Numbered from the stretch's first letter, positions 7,135 through 16,223 are shown. The stretch is DNA of 64,000 nt from an uncultured Lachnospiraceae bacterium (GCA_948470335.1 CAOKOL010000011.1:1-64000); one strand, 5' to 3'. Numbers and translations are program-made. The notes: a model not told the origin generated them from the letters alone.

Positions 7135-8769
7135 ATGAAAGTAAATCTCTATCTGATTGCCGATTACCTGAAAGATATTCCTTTTGAAAAACATCTGACC
7201 GCCGACCCCCAGATTTGCGGTCTGACTCATGTATCCTGGTATACCTTCGATCTTCCCCCCGATCCTCATACACTGTATCTGATCTGCCGGGAACATCTGG
7301 CGGAAATTCCTCCTCATCAGGAAGCATTGTCCTTTCTCTGCATCGGAAATGTCCCTCCGGCGTATTTTGTTCCAAAGGTTTTTTCCGGGGAAACGCCGCC
7401 GGTCTCCCAGGATCAGTTCCTGTTGTTCCCGGAGGATACCAACGGCGCCTTGCTGTTACGGCAGATACAGCAGATTTTCCTTTTCTTCGACGACTGGGAA
7501 AAGAGGATGTATGAACTGCTCTGCCGCAGAGGCTCCCTGATGGAGTTATGTGAACACTGTCTGGAGCTGACGGACAATCCGCTCTGCCTGGCATCTTCTG
7601 ACCTGCGCATCCTGGCCTATGGAGAACATCAAAATAAGTCGGCGGAACTGAAAATGTTTTTTGAAAAAGATATCGGAGAGTACCTTACGGACGAGGAAAT
7701 AGACGCATTCCGGCTGGACAATGATTATCTGCGGGGCATAGCCGCCCGCAGTCCCTGTATTCTGAATAATGATTATTTTGGCTTTCGCCATTTCTATAAC
7801 AATATTTATATCGATGATATCTATATGGCCAGAATGGTTATATGTGAAGTAGAACGGCCAATCCGGCCCGGTGATTACGCAGTGCTGCTGAGAATCTGTG
7901 ACTTTTTTAAAATTGCACTGGAAAATATGGATATTGTCCTGAACAACCACCCAAAAAACTTTGACCGGCTGGTGAATCGGATGCTGAGGCAAGAATCAAT
8001 TCCTGACGAAGAAATGGATAAAACGCTGTCCGAAATCGGCTGGAACCATTTTGGCCTGTATTTCTGCGGCATAATCGAAAGTGATCTGGACCGCATCATG
8101 CACAGCTACCAGACCCTTTGCGGGCAGCTGGAAAAATTTTTAAAGGATGCTATGGCCATCCCGTTAGAAAACCGGATCCTTCTGATTGTGAATCTGGACT
8201 CCGCCTCTTTCACAAAGGAATCTGTCCGTTCTGCTCTGTCACCCTTTATACGGGAAAATCTGCTGCGGGTGGGGCTGAGTAATTGTTTCCGGCATTTCAG
8301 CGATCTGCCCATGTTTGTCGGACAGGCACAGGATACGCTGCACATGGGGCTCTCTATGGACGACACCATATGGTGCTACGATTTTGACTCGTACGCCCTG
8401 CCGATCCTGTTAGAACGCTGCGGCAAAGGACATAAGCCGGAAGACCTCTGCCTGGAAAAGCTGCAGACACTGATCAATTACGACAAAGCACACAACCGAA
8501 GCTATGTCCATACCCTGAATGTTTATCTCCGGCACAATATGAGCGTCGCGAAAACCATGCGAAGTCTCTATGTCCAGCGGGCGACTCTTTTATACCAGCT
8601 AAAACGCATTGTGGAAATATCTCAGCTAAACCTGCAGGACTATCAGACCCGGCTGTACCTGATGATTTATTTTGCGCTGGTTTCCCGTCCGCTTATCCAA
8701 TCCGCCAATTCAGCCGATATATCTTATATAGACCATGACGAATCCTGCGCCAAATCAAGAGGAAAATAA
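7135..8769 (+). CDS. PucR-family transcriptional regulator
   Basis: A 544-residue regulator. The last 70-80 residues form the PucR C-terminal helix-turn-helix: L-x-T-L-x-x-Y-L-R-H-N-M-S-V-A-K-T-M-R-S-L-Y-V-Q-R-A-T-L-x-Y-Q-L-K-R-I. The large upstream part has no DNA-binding signature and would hold ligand-sensing domains. PucR relatives control purine, allantoin and other small-molecule catabolism. ATG 7135 is preferred to ATG 7117 because AGGTGG lies eight or so bases ahead of it. It is divergent from the MFS-NhaC-URO-D operon, which it probably controls. One base separates its stop from the next gene's ATG, so the two may be co-transcribed. Confidence 0.85.
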   Translation: MKVNLYLIADYLKDIPFEKHLTADPQICGLTHVSWYTFDLPPDPHTLYLICREHLAEIPPHQEALSFLCIGNVPPAYFVPKVFSGETPPVSQDQFLLFPEDTNGALLLRQIQQIFLFFDDWEKRMYELLCRRGSLMELCEHCLELTDNPLCLASSDLRILAYGEHQNKSAELKMFFEKDIGEYLTDEEIDAFRLDNDYLRGIAARSPCILNNDYFGFRHFYNNIYIDDIYMARMVICEVERPIRPGDYAVLLRICDFFKIALENMDIVLNNHPKNFDRLVNRMLRQESIPDEEMDKTLSEIGWNHFGLYFCGIIESDLDRIMHSYQTLCGQLEKFLKDAMAIPLENRILLIVNLDSASFTKESVRSALSPFIRENLLRVGLSNCFRHFSDLPMFVGQAQDTLHMGLSMDDTIWCYDFDSYALPILLERCGKGHKPEDLCLEKLQTLINYDKAHNRSYVHTLNVYLRHNMSVAKTMRSLYVQRATLLYQLKRIVEISQLNLQDYQTRLYLMIYFALVSRPLIQSANSADISYIDHDESCAKSRGK

Positions 8770-8770
8770 G

Positions 8771-10417
8771 ATGTCAAAAATCAAAGACACAGCCACCCGC
8801 CCCGAAGTGTCACCCCTGGCGGGAAAAGATGTTCAACTGGCAAAACAGCAGATGGAAATGAAAGCCGGGCAGACCATAATCCGGGAAACTGCCAGAGCCA
8901 TCAGAGAACAGAGGGAACAGACAAAACAGACGGAACAAAAACAGTCTGCTGACTGCCAGACGGAAAACGACACCGCAAAGGACACCTCTGAAATCTCTGA
9001 AATCCACAGACGGCCCGGCGCAGACAGCACCGCCGGAACAAATGCTGCTTCCGGATGGTGTCTGGAAATGGACAAAAAAAACTGGGATGCCCTTCTTGCA
9101 TGGACCCCTACTCCCGGCGCAGATCTTTCCGCACAGGTGCAGGAGCTGTCCAAATTATATCTTGCTCTGCTGGAATCCATCCTGAAATATACGGAGGGAG
9201 AATGGCAGGCCCTTCAACTGGAACAGTTGGACACTCTGCTGGCGGAAAAGCTGCAGCTTCTGATGGATGCGGATCTGGAAGAAGTGGCACGGCTTCTGGA
9301 ACAGACCGGACAGAACGCGGCGTTAGACGGCATCAAATCCAGTATATACCGGCAGACCACCGGACAGTCCATTTCCGCCAGGGCGGTCAATGCCCTTTTT
9401 ACCCGCGCACGACGGTTTGGCGCTGGCAGCGGGTTTGATTTTATCGGAAATACCTCCGCCCGCAGCGCACAGGGAAAAAGCGGTTTGGGATCCGGATCCG
9501 GAGCCGGAGCCGGTTCTGCTTCCCGGTCATTCTCTTTCTCCGGTTCTTCTTCTGCCGCCCCATCTTCTTCCAAAGAAGGTCAGATCTACAACCGGACGGG
9601 CGAAAGAAGCCCGCACTTTTCACAGGCCTCTGCCGCCAGTCAGAAAAACTGGAAAGCCCAGATCCGGCAGCGGACCGAAGTCATCAGTCAGGCCCGAAAG
9701 GGCATCGCCGGAAACAGCCTGACACGGGGCGCCTCCGTCTCCTACACCGGAAAAGAGCTGGCACGGGCCAACCGGTTCGCCGCTCATATTAACGGCAGCG
9801 GCAACCTGTTTAAAAATCCGAAGATCAGCGCCCGAAACGAAGAAGTAACCGGACTGATGGCCGCCGTTATGTCCATCAAGGGACGCGTATTTGCCGCCGG
9901 CGCAGGAAAAGAAAACGCCATCGCCTTTCCGATGCAGAATGCCATTGATAAAATCATCGATCAGTATCTGCGGCAGAAAGATGCTTCCAGAGTTTATTAT
10001 TACACCATCTCCGCCTACGAAAAACAGAAAGACCCCGGACAGGCCATGAAAGACGGGCAGGCCTTTGCCTACCGGCAGTTTAAAGAAAAACAGGAGAATC
10101 CCGCCTGGCAGAAATCTCCTCATTATTCCAGGCAGGCCGGTTTTTTCCAGGCTCTGCTAAAAGGTCAGAGCCCGGAAAAAGAACAGGCCTTCGGTTTCCA
10201 TGTTCTGCAAAAAGACTGGCAGAGCTTTCTGAATACACTGGCAAAAAGCGGCGGGTTCTCCTATCGGTCAGAGCCTGAGCGGTACAGTCCGTGGGGCGCC
10301 ATGGCCAGTTCCGGAAGATCCCATACGGACAGCGGCGACGGAAATCTCGGAAAACTCCTGCTGGCTGCGGCGGTGATACTGATCGGGCTGGGAATCGTTT
10401 ATTTTTGGGTGCTTTAA
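8771..10417 (+). CDS. Unknown protein with a C-terminal membrane anchor
   Basis: I do not recognise this 548-residue protein. Residues 1-100 are polar, rich in Q, E, K and T, and probably disordered or coiled coil. Residues about 105-210 are a leucine-rich helical stretch. Residues about 215-285 are a low-complexity Gly/Ser/Ala linker. The region about 285-500 is basic and mixed. The final 23 residues are one hydrophobic helix with no charged tail after it, so this looks tail-anchored with the bulk in the cytoplasm. No signal peptide is present. The start at 8771 follows GAGGAAAATAAG and lies one base after the PucR stop; an earlier in-frame ATG at 8735 overlaps that gene. The 3' end overlaps the convergent MerR gene by four bases. 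Confidence 0.75.
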   Translation: MSKIKDTATRPEVSPLAGKDVQLAKQQMEMKAGQTIIRETARAIREQREQTKQTEQKQSADCQTENDTAKDTSEISEIHRRPGADSTAGTNAASGWCLEMDKKNWDALLAWTPTPGADLSAQVQELSKLYLALLESILKYTEGEWQALQLEQLDTLLAEKLQLLMDADLEEVARLLEQTGQNAALDGIKSSIYRQTTGQSISARAVNALFTRARRFGAGSGFDFIGNTSARSAQGKSGLGSGSGAGAGSASRSFSFSGSSSAAPSSSKEGQIYNRTGERSPHFSQASAASQKNWKAQIRQRTEVISQARKGIAGNSLTRGASVSYTGKELARANRFAAHINGSGNLFKNPKISARNEEVTGLMAAVMSIKGRVFAAGAGKENAIAFPMQNAIDKIIDQYLRQKDASRVYYYTISAYEKQKDPGQAMKDGQAFAYRQFKEKQENPAWQKSPHYSRQAGFFQALLKGQSPEKEQAFGFHVLQKDWQSFLNTLAKSGGFSYRSEPERYSPWGAMASSGRSHTDSGDGNLGKLLLAAAVILIGLGIVYFWVL

Positions 10418-11139
10418 TGACAGTAAATTTCAATCGCCCTGTATGCAAATTCTGCCGTGCCTTTGCCGCCGGCCCGGTTGATATTTTCTGTCATGCTGCC
10501 GCCCCCGGCATACATCTGTCCCAGGGAAAGCAGAATTTTTTCCGAGCAGGTGTAGAAATGCTCCGTGATATAGTCCTGCAGCTTTTTCACCTGCTCCTGC
10601 GCTGCCTGACCGGCAGGGTCAGATTCTTTCATGCCGCCGAATTCTCTGAAAATTTCCATCATTCCGGCGGAAATCCGATTATTTTCCTCCACTGTTCGTC
10701 CTTTCGATTTCTCCTCAAACTCCCTGTATTCCGGCGTCTGGCCCCAGAACGCTTTCGCCTGTCTGGCATATTCGTCCATCTTCTTTGTGTCAAATGCCTC
10801 AAAACTCAAATTTTTCACTCCTGTCATCTTCATTTTCCGGGCCAGATCAATCAGATTCTCCAGGTGCTCTTTTTTCATCTCCAGCAAAGTAATCTGCTGA
10901 TCGAGCGCTCTGTCCCTGTCAAATGCCGAACTGCCAAGAATCTCTTTAATGTCCTTCAGCGGAAACTGCAGCTCCTTGAACAGCAGAATGCATTGCAGCC
11001 GTTCCAAATCTCCGTCATCATACAGCCGATATCCCGCCTCCGTAACCCTGGCAGGACGAAACAGCCCGATCCGGTCATAGTGATGAAGGGCCCGGATGCT
11101 TACCCCTGTCAGCCGGCTCACCTCATGGACGGTCATCAT
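10414..11139 (-). CDS. MerR-family regulator, TipA type
   Basis: A 241-residue regulator. Residues 2-72 are the MerR winged helix (V-H-E-V-S-R-L-T-G-V-S-I-R-A-L-H-H-Y-D, then the G-Y-R-L-Y wing). Residues about 73-120 form the dimerisation coiled coil. The C-terminal part (about 130-241) matches the TipAS-like ligand domain with its F-W-G-x-x-x-E-Y pattern. Family members sense thiopeptides or other bulky drugs and autoactivate. The start has AAGGAG upstream. It is convergent with the tail-anchored protein gene and has its own promoter (see 11224-11254). Confidence 0.9.
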   Translation of the reverse strand: MMTVHEVSRLTGVSIRALHHYDRIGLFRPARVTEAGYRLYDDGDLERLQCILLFKELQFPLKDIKEILGSSAFDRDRALDQQITLLEMKKEHLENLIDLARKMKMTGVKNLSFEAFDTKKMDEYARQAKAFWGQTPEYREFEEKSKGRTVEENNRISAGMMEIFREFGGMKESDPAGQAAQEQVKKLQDYITEHFYTCSEKILLSLGQMYAGGGSMTENINRAGGKGTAEFAYRAIEIYCH

Positions 11140-11223
11140 GATTGCCCATCTCCTTTCCTGTGGTCTGAAATTGATGAAAGCGAATGTATTACTCCATTGT
11201 CACCGGTGCGCTTTCATCGGTTT

Positions 11224-11254
11224 ATCATATACTATGACGTAATGTCAGAGTCAA
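11224..11254 (-). promoter_or_regulatory. MerR-type promoter with 19-bp spacer and operator
   Basis: Read on the reverse strand: TTGACT (-35), a 19-bp spacer, then TATGAT (-10). The spacer contains the inverted repeat TGAC-ATTAC-GTCA between the two boxes. An over-long spacer with a dyad between the boxes is the hallmark of MerR-activated promoters. It lies about 85 bp upstream of the MerR gene on the same strand, so it is very probably its autoregulated promoter. Confidence 0.75.
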
Positions 11255-11386
11255 GAGGAGAGAGAAAAAAATTTTCAGGAAAAAATTTTGTTCCACTTAA
11301 AAGGAGCTGTCTGCTTTTCAGCAGGCCAGCCCCTTCCGGTTTTGTATAATATTTATCCCAATAACATCATAAAGCGTCCGACAGGA

Positions 11387-12139
11387 TTATTTTTTCCAGT
11401 GATACTTTCTTCTCATAAAGACATAGGCAGAGCCCAGCGTACCGCCCCCAAGCACACTCACAACGGATACGATCACTCCAGTGTTCTTTTTATCTGACTG
11501 GCTGGCGTCTTCGGCCTTTATTTCTCCGTCGGGCACCTGCTGTATTTCATCGCCCTCCGATAACGCATCCGACGCCGGTTCGGTTTCTTCTTCCTGAGGC
11601 GGCAGGCTTTCCTCATCTGCGTCAGATTCATCTTCGTCGTCAGAACGCCGTTCCTCTCCGTCTCCTTCAGATAATGCGTCCGATGCCGTATCGTCCTTTT
11701 CCGGTTTTGCGGCAACAGGCAGATTCCCCGTATTGGCAGATCCGCTTCTGCTGACAGGATACACCCCGGAACCGGCACGCTGATTTCCCGCAGCAAGCGA
11801 TTCCTGCGGCTTCTGTAATTCCGCATACCCGTTTCCCTGATTGCCGGACGCGCCGTTCCCGCCGGTATTGCCGGATTCATCCGGACTGTCGGAATGATCG
11901 TTCGAGCTGCCGTCATTCTCATTCGAATCATCTGCATGATCGCCTGAGCCGCCGGCGTTGTCGTTCGAACCGCCTGTGCTGCCTCCCGAACTTCCGGTAT
12001 CATCGTTTGATCCGCCTGTGCTGCCTCCTGAACTTCCGGTATTATCGTTTGATCCGCCTGTGCTGCCTCCCGAATTTCCGGTATCACCGTTTGATCCGCC
12101 TGCGTTATCGCCTGAACCGGCTGCCGGGATACGCTCGGT
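11387..12139 (-). pseudogene. C-terminal part of the interrupted surface protein
   Basis: This 251-codon open stretch continues in exactly the same frame as the gene ending at the amber codon 12142-12140. It begins T-E-R-I-P-A, then runs through a Gly/Ser/Asn-rich repeat region (several copies of a G-S-S-G-G-S-T-G-G-S-N-D type unit) and a strongly acidic stretch with two copies of A-S-D-A-L-S-E-G-D. It ends in a hydrophobic helix and a short basic tail (R-R-K-Y-H-W-K-K). That is the usual linker and membrane anchor of a Gram-positive surface protein; I see no LPXTG. It has no ribosome binding site of its own, so it is expressed only by readthrough or reversion. Confidence 0.8.
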
Positions 12140-14437
12140 CTAACGATAGCTGCAAACCGTACAATCCCGATGCCTGCTGCCGTCCTGGGAAGCCGTGGCC
12201 TTTACATCGACCACCCAGCTTCCGTAGCTGTGTACTCCGTAACCATCTTTATTACGATTGTCGGTTATGGAGCAGCCGGTGCCGCACTCGTGCCAGTGGC
12301 CGGTTTCGTCGCTGCTCCAGGCTGCGGACCAGTTGTGTTTGTGAGCAGAATCCCCATCGTCAGGCTCAACCGGATCTTTTCCGTCCTCATCAGGCCAGAA
12401 ATCACCCGGATCATCGGGGTCCGGGGCGAAGGGGTCGTCAAATGCGGCGTTGAAAATTACCGTTGTCCCTTTAGACTGCAAAGCCAATTTTAATGGTACA
12501 CTCGCCATACTGTTCCATTCATCCTCGGTGCCGCCAAAATATATATACTTCAAAAATACACACGAAACAAACGGATTTTCCCCAATACTCGTAACGCTTG
12601 CCGGAATATACAGCGTAGGAAGCGCTGTGCAGGACTCAAACATGTTATCACTAATGCAATCCGCCGTTTGCGGCAACGTCACACTTATCAACCTTTGGCA
12701 CCGCGCAAATAGTCCACCCCCTAATATTGCCTTCCCGCTGCCAGGCATAAATCTCACGCGAGTCATATTTACACAATCCATAAAAGCGCCTGAACCCACC
12801 GACGTAATACTTGCCGGAAAATCAATATGAGTCAGGCTCGTACAGCCTCGGAAAGCGTTATTTCCGATCGTTTTTACTCCCTCCGAAACAGTCACGGAAG
12901 CGAGATTCCCACAACCATGGAAAGCATTATCTCCGATCACTCCAACTGTGCCGGGAATCGTCACGGAAATCAATGCCGACCCATCAAAGGCATTCTGACC
13001 TATCCTCGTTATGCCTTCAGGAAGATATATGCTGAGAGCGGTACTCTGGTAAAAAGCATAATCCCCTATGCTCGTCACGCCATTCTCAATAACAACCGCA
13101 CTGACGCCGTATCCGTTCCACGACGGAAGCTGTGCAGCGGAGTAATTCGGCATCATTCCGCTGCCGGAAATCGTCAGTTTCCCTCCCTTTGTCAGTGACC
13201 AGTGCAGATTCCCTTCCGTTCCTTCTTCCACTACCGTGTCAGCATCCGATTCATCGGAAGGAACATAGCCTTTCGGATAACGCGTTATCACATAGTCTGC
13301 GTTTAAAACTTCCGCTCTGGTCAGCACGCGTCCCCAGTGAACGCTCTTGTTATAGTTTCCTTCGGCGACTACCACGCCTCCTTCGCTCTTCTGCAGGACA
13401 ATCACACTATGGCTGTTGCCATTTACCCGAAGGATATCGCCGACTTTCACGTCCTCCAGCGTAAAGCCGCCTCTTTCGATGACTCTTGCAGGCAGACTGT
13501 CAAAGGCCGCATCACTGAGCAGGAAAGAAAAAGCCGCACAGCCTACGCCGCGGTTTGAACCATAAATCCTTCCGCCTTTCCAGACATAGGAATCGCCAAG
13601 CTCACCCTGGCTCCCGTAGGGCGTAAAATTTGTCCACGCCATTCCTTCGGGATATTTATCCTTTAAAGCAATCATGGCCTCATAGGCTTCCTGGTAGGTG
13701 GGAACAGCTCCCGCGGCTGTTCTGGCAGGCCGGCTGTCCGGTCCCAGGCAGCCGCATACGGTACATACGCCGTCATCACCATAGATGTGCTCCCCATAAC
13801 CATCTTTCTCGCCGCAGACAGTCACAGGACAGTCTTCGGCCCCGCACTCATGCCAATGGAAGTTTTCATCACAGCTCCACTCCGCAGACCAGCTATGCTC
13901 ATGGGCGGCAGCGGTCAAATCTTCAGGTGAAATACTGCCGGGAAATTCAGGATCCGCAGTCACTTCATCATCTGAATTATCAGTCAGACTGTCCGACTCG
14001 CTCTCTATTTCCGTTTCATCCCCGGCGCCATCTTCGGCTGCTGAATCAGTGTCTTTTTCGTCCGCCGGTTCGGCTGCTGTTTCGGTTTCTGATTCCGTCG
14101 CCTGTTCGGTTTCCGATTCGTCTGTCTGTTCAGTCGCCGATTCAGTCGCTGTTTCGGTTTCTGATTCCGTTGCCTGTTCAGTCACCGATTCCGTTGCTTG
14201 CTCGGTCGCTTTTTCAACTGCCTGTTCAGTTTCTGAATCGGTGTCCTTTTCGGCCGCCGACTCCGTCTCTCTTTCAGCCGCTGATCCGGCCGCCTGTTCG
14301 GCCGTCGATCCCGCATCCGCCATTACGGCAGATGGGACATCCGGTTCGGTCGCCGCTGCCGTCAGCACGGCAGAAAACAGCATCGTAAAAATCACCACCA
14401 GCGAAATCGGCCATTTTTGTTTCCAGTTCCAGTTCAT
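12140..14437 (-). CDS. Leucine-rich-repeat surface protein, cut short by amber codon
   Basis: A 765-residue secreted protein. Residues 1-30 are a signal peptide. Residues about 45-150 are a Thr/Glu/Ser repeat region with many T-E-Q-A-T-E-S-E-type units. Residues about 175-220 hold a histidine/cysteine module. A cysteine-peptidase-like domain follows (conserved G-V-G-C-A-A-F, later H-S-V-I-V-L). Then come BspA-type leucine-rich repeats (about 415-610) with I-G-x-x-A-F units. A second H-x-W/E-C-G module ends at C-T-V-C-S-Y-R and stops at TAG. The start at 14437 has AAGGAG upstream. The frame continues after the amber codon into a linker and membrane anchor, so this product would be released from the cell, not anchored. 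A single CAG-to-TAG change would explain it. Confidence 0.85.
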   Translation of the reverse strand: MNWNWKQKWPISLVVIFTMLFSAVLTAAATEPDVPSAVMADAGSTAEQAAGSAAERETESAAEKDTDSETEQAVEKATEQATESVTEQATESETETATESATEQTDESETEQATESETETAAEPADEKDTDSAAEDGAGDETEIESESDSLTDNSDDEVTADPEFPGSISPEDLTAAAHEHSWSAEWSCDENFHWHECGAEDCPVTVCGEKDGYGEHIYGDDGVCTVCGCLGPDSRPARTAAGAVPTYQEAYEAMIALKDKYPEGMAWTNFTPYGSQGELGDSYVWKGGRIYGSNRGVGCAAFSFLLSDAAFDSLPARVIERGGFTLEDVKVGDILRVNGNSHSVIVLQKSEGGVVVAEGNYNKSVHWGRVLTRAEVLNADYVITRYPKGYVPSDESDADTVVEEGTEGNLHWSLTKGGKLTISGSGMMPNYSAAQLPSWNGYGVSAVVIENGVTSIGDYAFYQSTALSIYLPEGITRIGQNAFDGSALISVTIPGTVGVIGDNAFHGCGNLASVTVSEGVKTIGNNAFRGCTSLTHIDFPASITSVGSGAFMDCVNMTRVRFMPGSGKAILGGGLFARCQRLISVTLPQTADCISDNMFESCTALPTLYIPASVTSIGENPFVSCVFLKYIYFGGTEDEWNSMASVPLKLALQSKGTTVIFNAAFDDPFAPDPDDPGDFWPDEDGKDPVEPDDGDSAHKHNWSAAWSSDETGHWHECGTGCSITDNRNKDGYGVHSYGSWVVDVKATASQDGSRHRDCTVCSYR

Positions 14438-14466
14438 ACTTAATCTCCTTATTACATTAAAATACA

Positions 14467-14517
14467 CCCCGGTTCGGCCAAATGACGAGCCATCCGGGCT
14501 ACACCCCTTTTATGGGG
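14467..14517 (-). other. Structured 5' leader of the surface protein gene
   Basis: On the reverse strand, 30-80 bases before the start codon, two hairpins lie back to back. The first is CCCC-ATAAAA-GGGG (14517-14504). The second is CCCGG...CCGGG (14498-14468) with an inner GGC...GCC pairing. The five bases TGTAG join them. The layout looks like a small cis-acting RNA, but I cannot match it to a known riboswitch; the c-di-GMP-I core GACGCAAAGC is absent. Confidence 0.45.
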
Positions 14518-14707
14518 ACAAAACCCTCCTTCCTCCCCAGCGCCGTTCCTGTCTTTAATAAACATCAAAACACATTTTCGCAATGACAGACGCTGATTTC
14601 CTCAAACCTATTATACAAAAATGCAATCTTTCAGGCAATCAGATTTTCAAACAACTGACCGGTTGAACATATTCTGCGAAACCGACACACCATATGCGGC
14701 GAATAAG

Positions 14708-14746
14708 AATCTGCCCTTGGCAGATTCTCCGCCTGCGGCGGGTCGC
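14708..14746. repeat. REP-like dispersed repeat, copy 1
   Basis: A hairpin AATCTGCC-CTT-GGCAGATT is followed by CTCCGCCTGCGGCGGG and TCGCCCC. The second half is shared almost exactly with the element at 27484-27522, and the first half is a hairpin of the same size and position with compensating changes. It lies in the 466-bp gap between the surface protein start and the next operon. That gap otherwise shows only the leader and terminator structures listed separately and no gene. Confidence 0.7.
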
Positions 14747-14837
14747 CCCAGCGACATTCTACCTTACCGCCGCAGTGTGATCCTGCCCGGAGGGCTTTTT
14801 ATATCATGGGAAAGTTCGAAGGACTTTCCTATGGTAT

Positions 14838-14873
14838 AAAAAAAACGGACCCGATTATATAAAACCGGATCCG
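14838..14873 (-). terminator. Terminator of the transporter/URO-D operon
   Basis: On the reverse strand the stem CGGATCC / GGGTCCG (14873-14867 with 14852-14846, one G-U pair) is followed by eight T residues. It lies about 30 bp after the small membrane protein gene that ends the operon. Confidence 0.7.
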
Positions 14874-14903
14874 GATGTTAAATCGGTCGACCGCCTGATA
14901 CGA

Positions 14904-15176
14904 TCAACGACTTTTTTTCTTTTTCTGCTCTTTCATTGCCCGCTGTCGGCTCAGAAAGGTGCTGAGCCGCTCGGCTCCAAACAGACAGACAAAACAGCAG
15001 AGCAGGGGCAGAACCGTCGTCAGAAAGCCCTCCTCTGCCTCTATCCTGGTTACCAGAACAGAGGCACCCAGCCCTCCCGCGATCATCAGCAGACTCCATC
15101 TGACCTGCGCGGCAGCAAAAAAGGCTTTCCAGTGGAAGGAACCGTCCTCATGATAACAATAGGGCATTTCTCCCAT
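14904..15176 (-). CDS. Small two-helix membrane protein
   Basis: A 90-residue protein of unknown family. It has two hydrophobic segments (about 28-42 and 52-69), joined by a short loop with E-A-E-E, and a lysine-rich C-terminal tail (K-K-K-K-S-R), which by the positive-inside rule should be cytoplasmic. It starts three bases after the stop of the URO-D gene, with GGGAGGAG overlapping that stop, so it is the last gene of the same operon. It may be an accessory membrane subunit, but nothing in the sequence shows it. Confidence 0.75.
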   Translation of the reverse strand: MGEMPYCYHEDGSFHWKAFFAAAQVRWSLLMIAGGLGASVLVTRIEAEEGFLTTVLPLLCCFVCLFGAERLSTFLSRQRAMKEQKKKKSR

Positions 15177-15179
15177 AGG

Positions 15180-16223
15180 CTACTCCTCCCGCCCGTAAAA
15201 TTCTCTGCTCTTTACATACATAAGCTCACGGGCCGTTTCATTCATACAGCGGCGGGAAACAATCAGCTGCTTGCCTTTCTCCAGATGCGCGATGATATTG
15301 TCCACCCAGCGTTCCGCCTCTTCTTTGGACACATCCAGTACTTTCTCATTCAGCGTCATTGTCAGCCGGTCGCCGTATTTTGCGTACAGTCCCCATATAT
15401 CGTTCAGAGGCTGCCCGTCCCAGGCATCCGCTCCGGCCTCAATCATCAGCGGAACAAATTCTTCCACCCTGCCGCAACAGTGGAAATTCAGGAAGATATT
15501 CCGGCTGTGAGCAGATTCCGCCACCCGTTTCAGATAAGGCAGCAGCATCTCCCGGCATACCTGCTCCGAAAAAAACGGACTTCTCTGAGCGCCCCAGTCG
15601 TCATGGAACACGATATACTCCATACCCATATGCTTTTTCATCCGGTCAAACAGCCGGTCATAGTAAATACAGAGCCGGTCAAACAGCCGGTGAACCGCTT
15701 CTTTCTGATCTTCGTCGATCAGGGCCACCGCAGCATCTTCAAAACCTATAAAAGAGATCAGCCGCTCAAAAAATCCCGTGTATACCATGGTGGAAGTAAT
15801 CAGATCGGGGCGGATTACTTTTCTGCTGCTTTCCTCAATGACTGCCCAGTCCCACTGATCCGGATCGGGAAATACAACGTCTGCCTCCCAGTTCTCAATA
15901 TCCTTTACCAGCCGCACACCCGGTTTTTCCATGGAACCTCTTGCCACCGGCACATATACCCATTCCACACCAAAGCTGTCCGGGCCGCCCATCTCTCCTT
16001 CAAAAGGACGGCCGTCCATCACAAAGCCTCTTGCCACATTATCTTTAATTTCCCGGGGAAACACATGGTTCAGCTCCTGCCCCAGCCAGGCAGGATCCCT
16101 GTGGGAGGCAACCAAAATATCATTCTCTCTGGGTGTAATCGGGGTACGGAAATTCGCCCCCCGGGCAGTCCGCTCCGCTGCGCCCACTTCTTTTTCATAA
16201 TCAAATGGATAGTTTGCCATCAT
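15180..16223 (-). CDS. URO-D/MtaA-family protein with full zinc motif (paralogue B)
   Basis: A 347-residue URO-D superfamily protein. It has T-P-I-T-P-R-E-N near residue 30, G-G-P-D-x-F-G-V near 79-86, HDDWG at 207-211, and H-C-C at 248-250. The last of these reproduces the H-x-C of MtaA/CmuA methyltransferases, and Cys326 in R-R-C-M-N sits where the third zinc ligand is expected. It is the only one of the five paralogues with all three ligands. That makes it the best candidate for a true zinc-dependent methyltransferase. It lies 57 bp after an IT-superfamily carrier gene. Its closest relative in the window is the gene at 21454. No corrinoid-binding protein is seen nearby, so the methyl acceptor is unknown. 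Confidence 0.87.
   Translation of the reverse strand: MMANYPFDYEKEVGAAERTARGANFRTPITPRENDILVASHRDPAWLGQELNHVFPREIKDNVARGFVMDGRPFEGEMGGPDSFGVEWVYVPVARGSMEKPGVRLVKDIENWEADVVFPDPDQWDWAVIEESSRKVIRPDLITSTMVYTGFFERLISFIGFEDAAVALIDEDQKEAVHRLFDRLCIYYDRLFDRMKKHMGMEYIVFHDDWGAQRSPFFSEQVCREMLLPYLKRVAESAHSRNIFLNFHCCGRVEEFVPLMIEAGADAWDGQPLNDIWGLYAKYGDRLTMTLNEKVLDVSKEEAERWVDNIIAHLEKGKQLIVSRRCMNETARELMYVKSREFYGREE

Noticed and set aside
12140..12142. Pyrrolysine codon at the amber stop
   Set aside because: The protein is a surface adhesin, not a methylamine methyltransferase, and the position matches a glutamine in this type of module; no pyl genes are in the window.
13630..14388. 252-codon forward ORF rich in P, R and S
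   Set aside because: It is an antisense shadow of the Thr/Glu repeat region of the surface protein.
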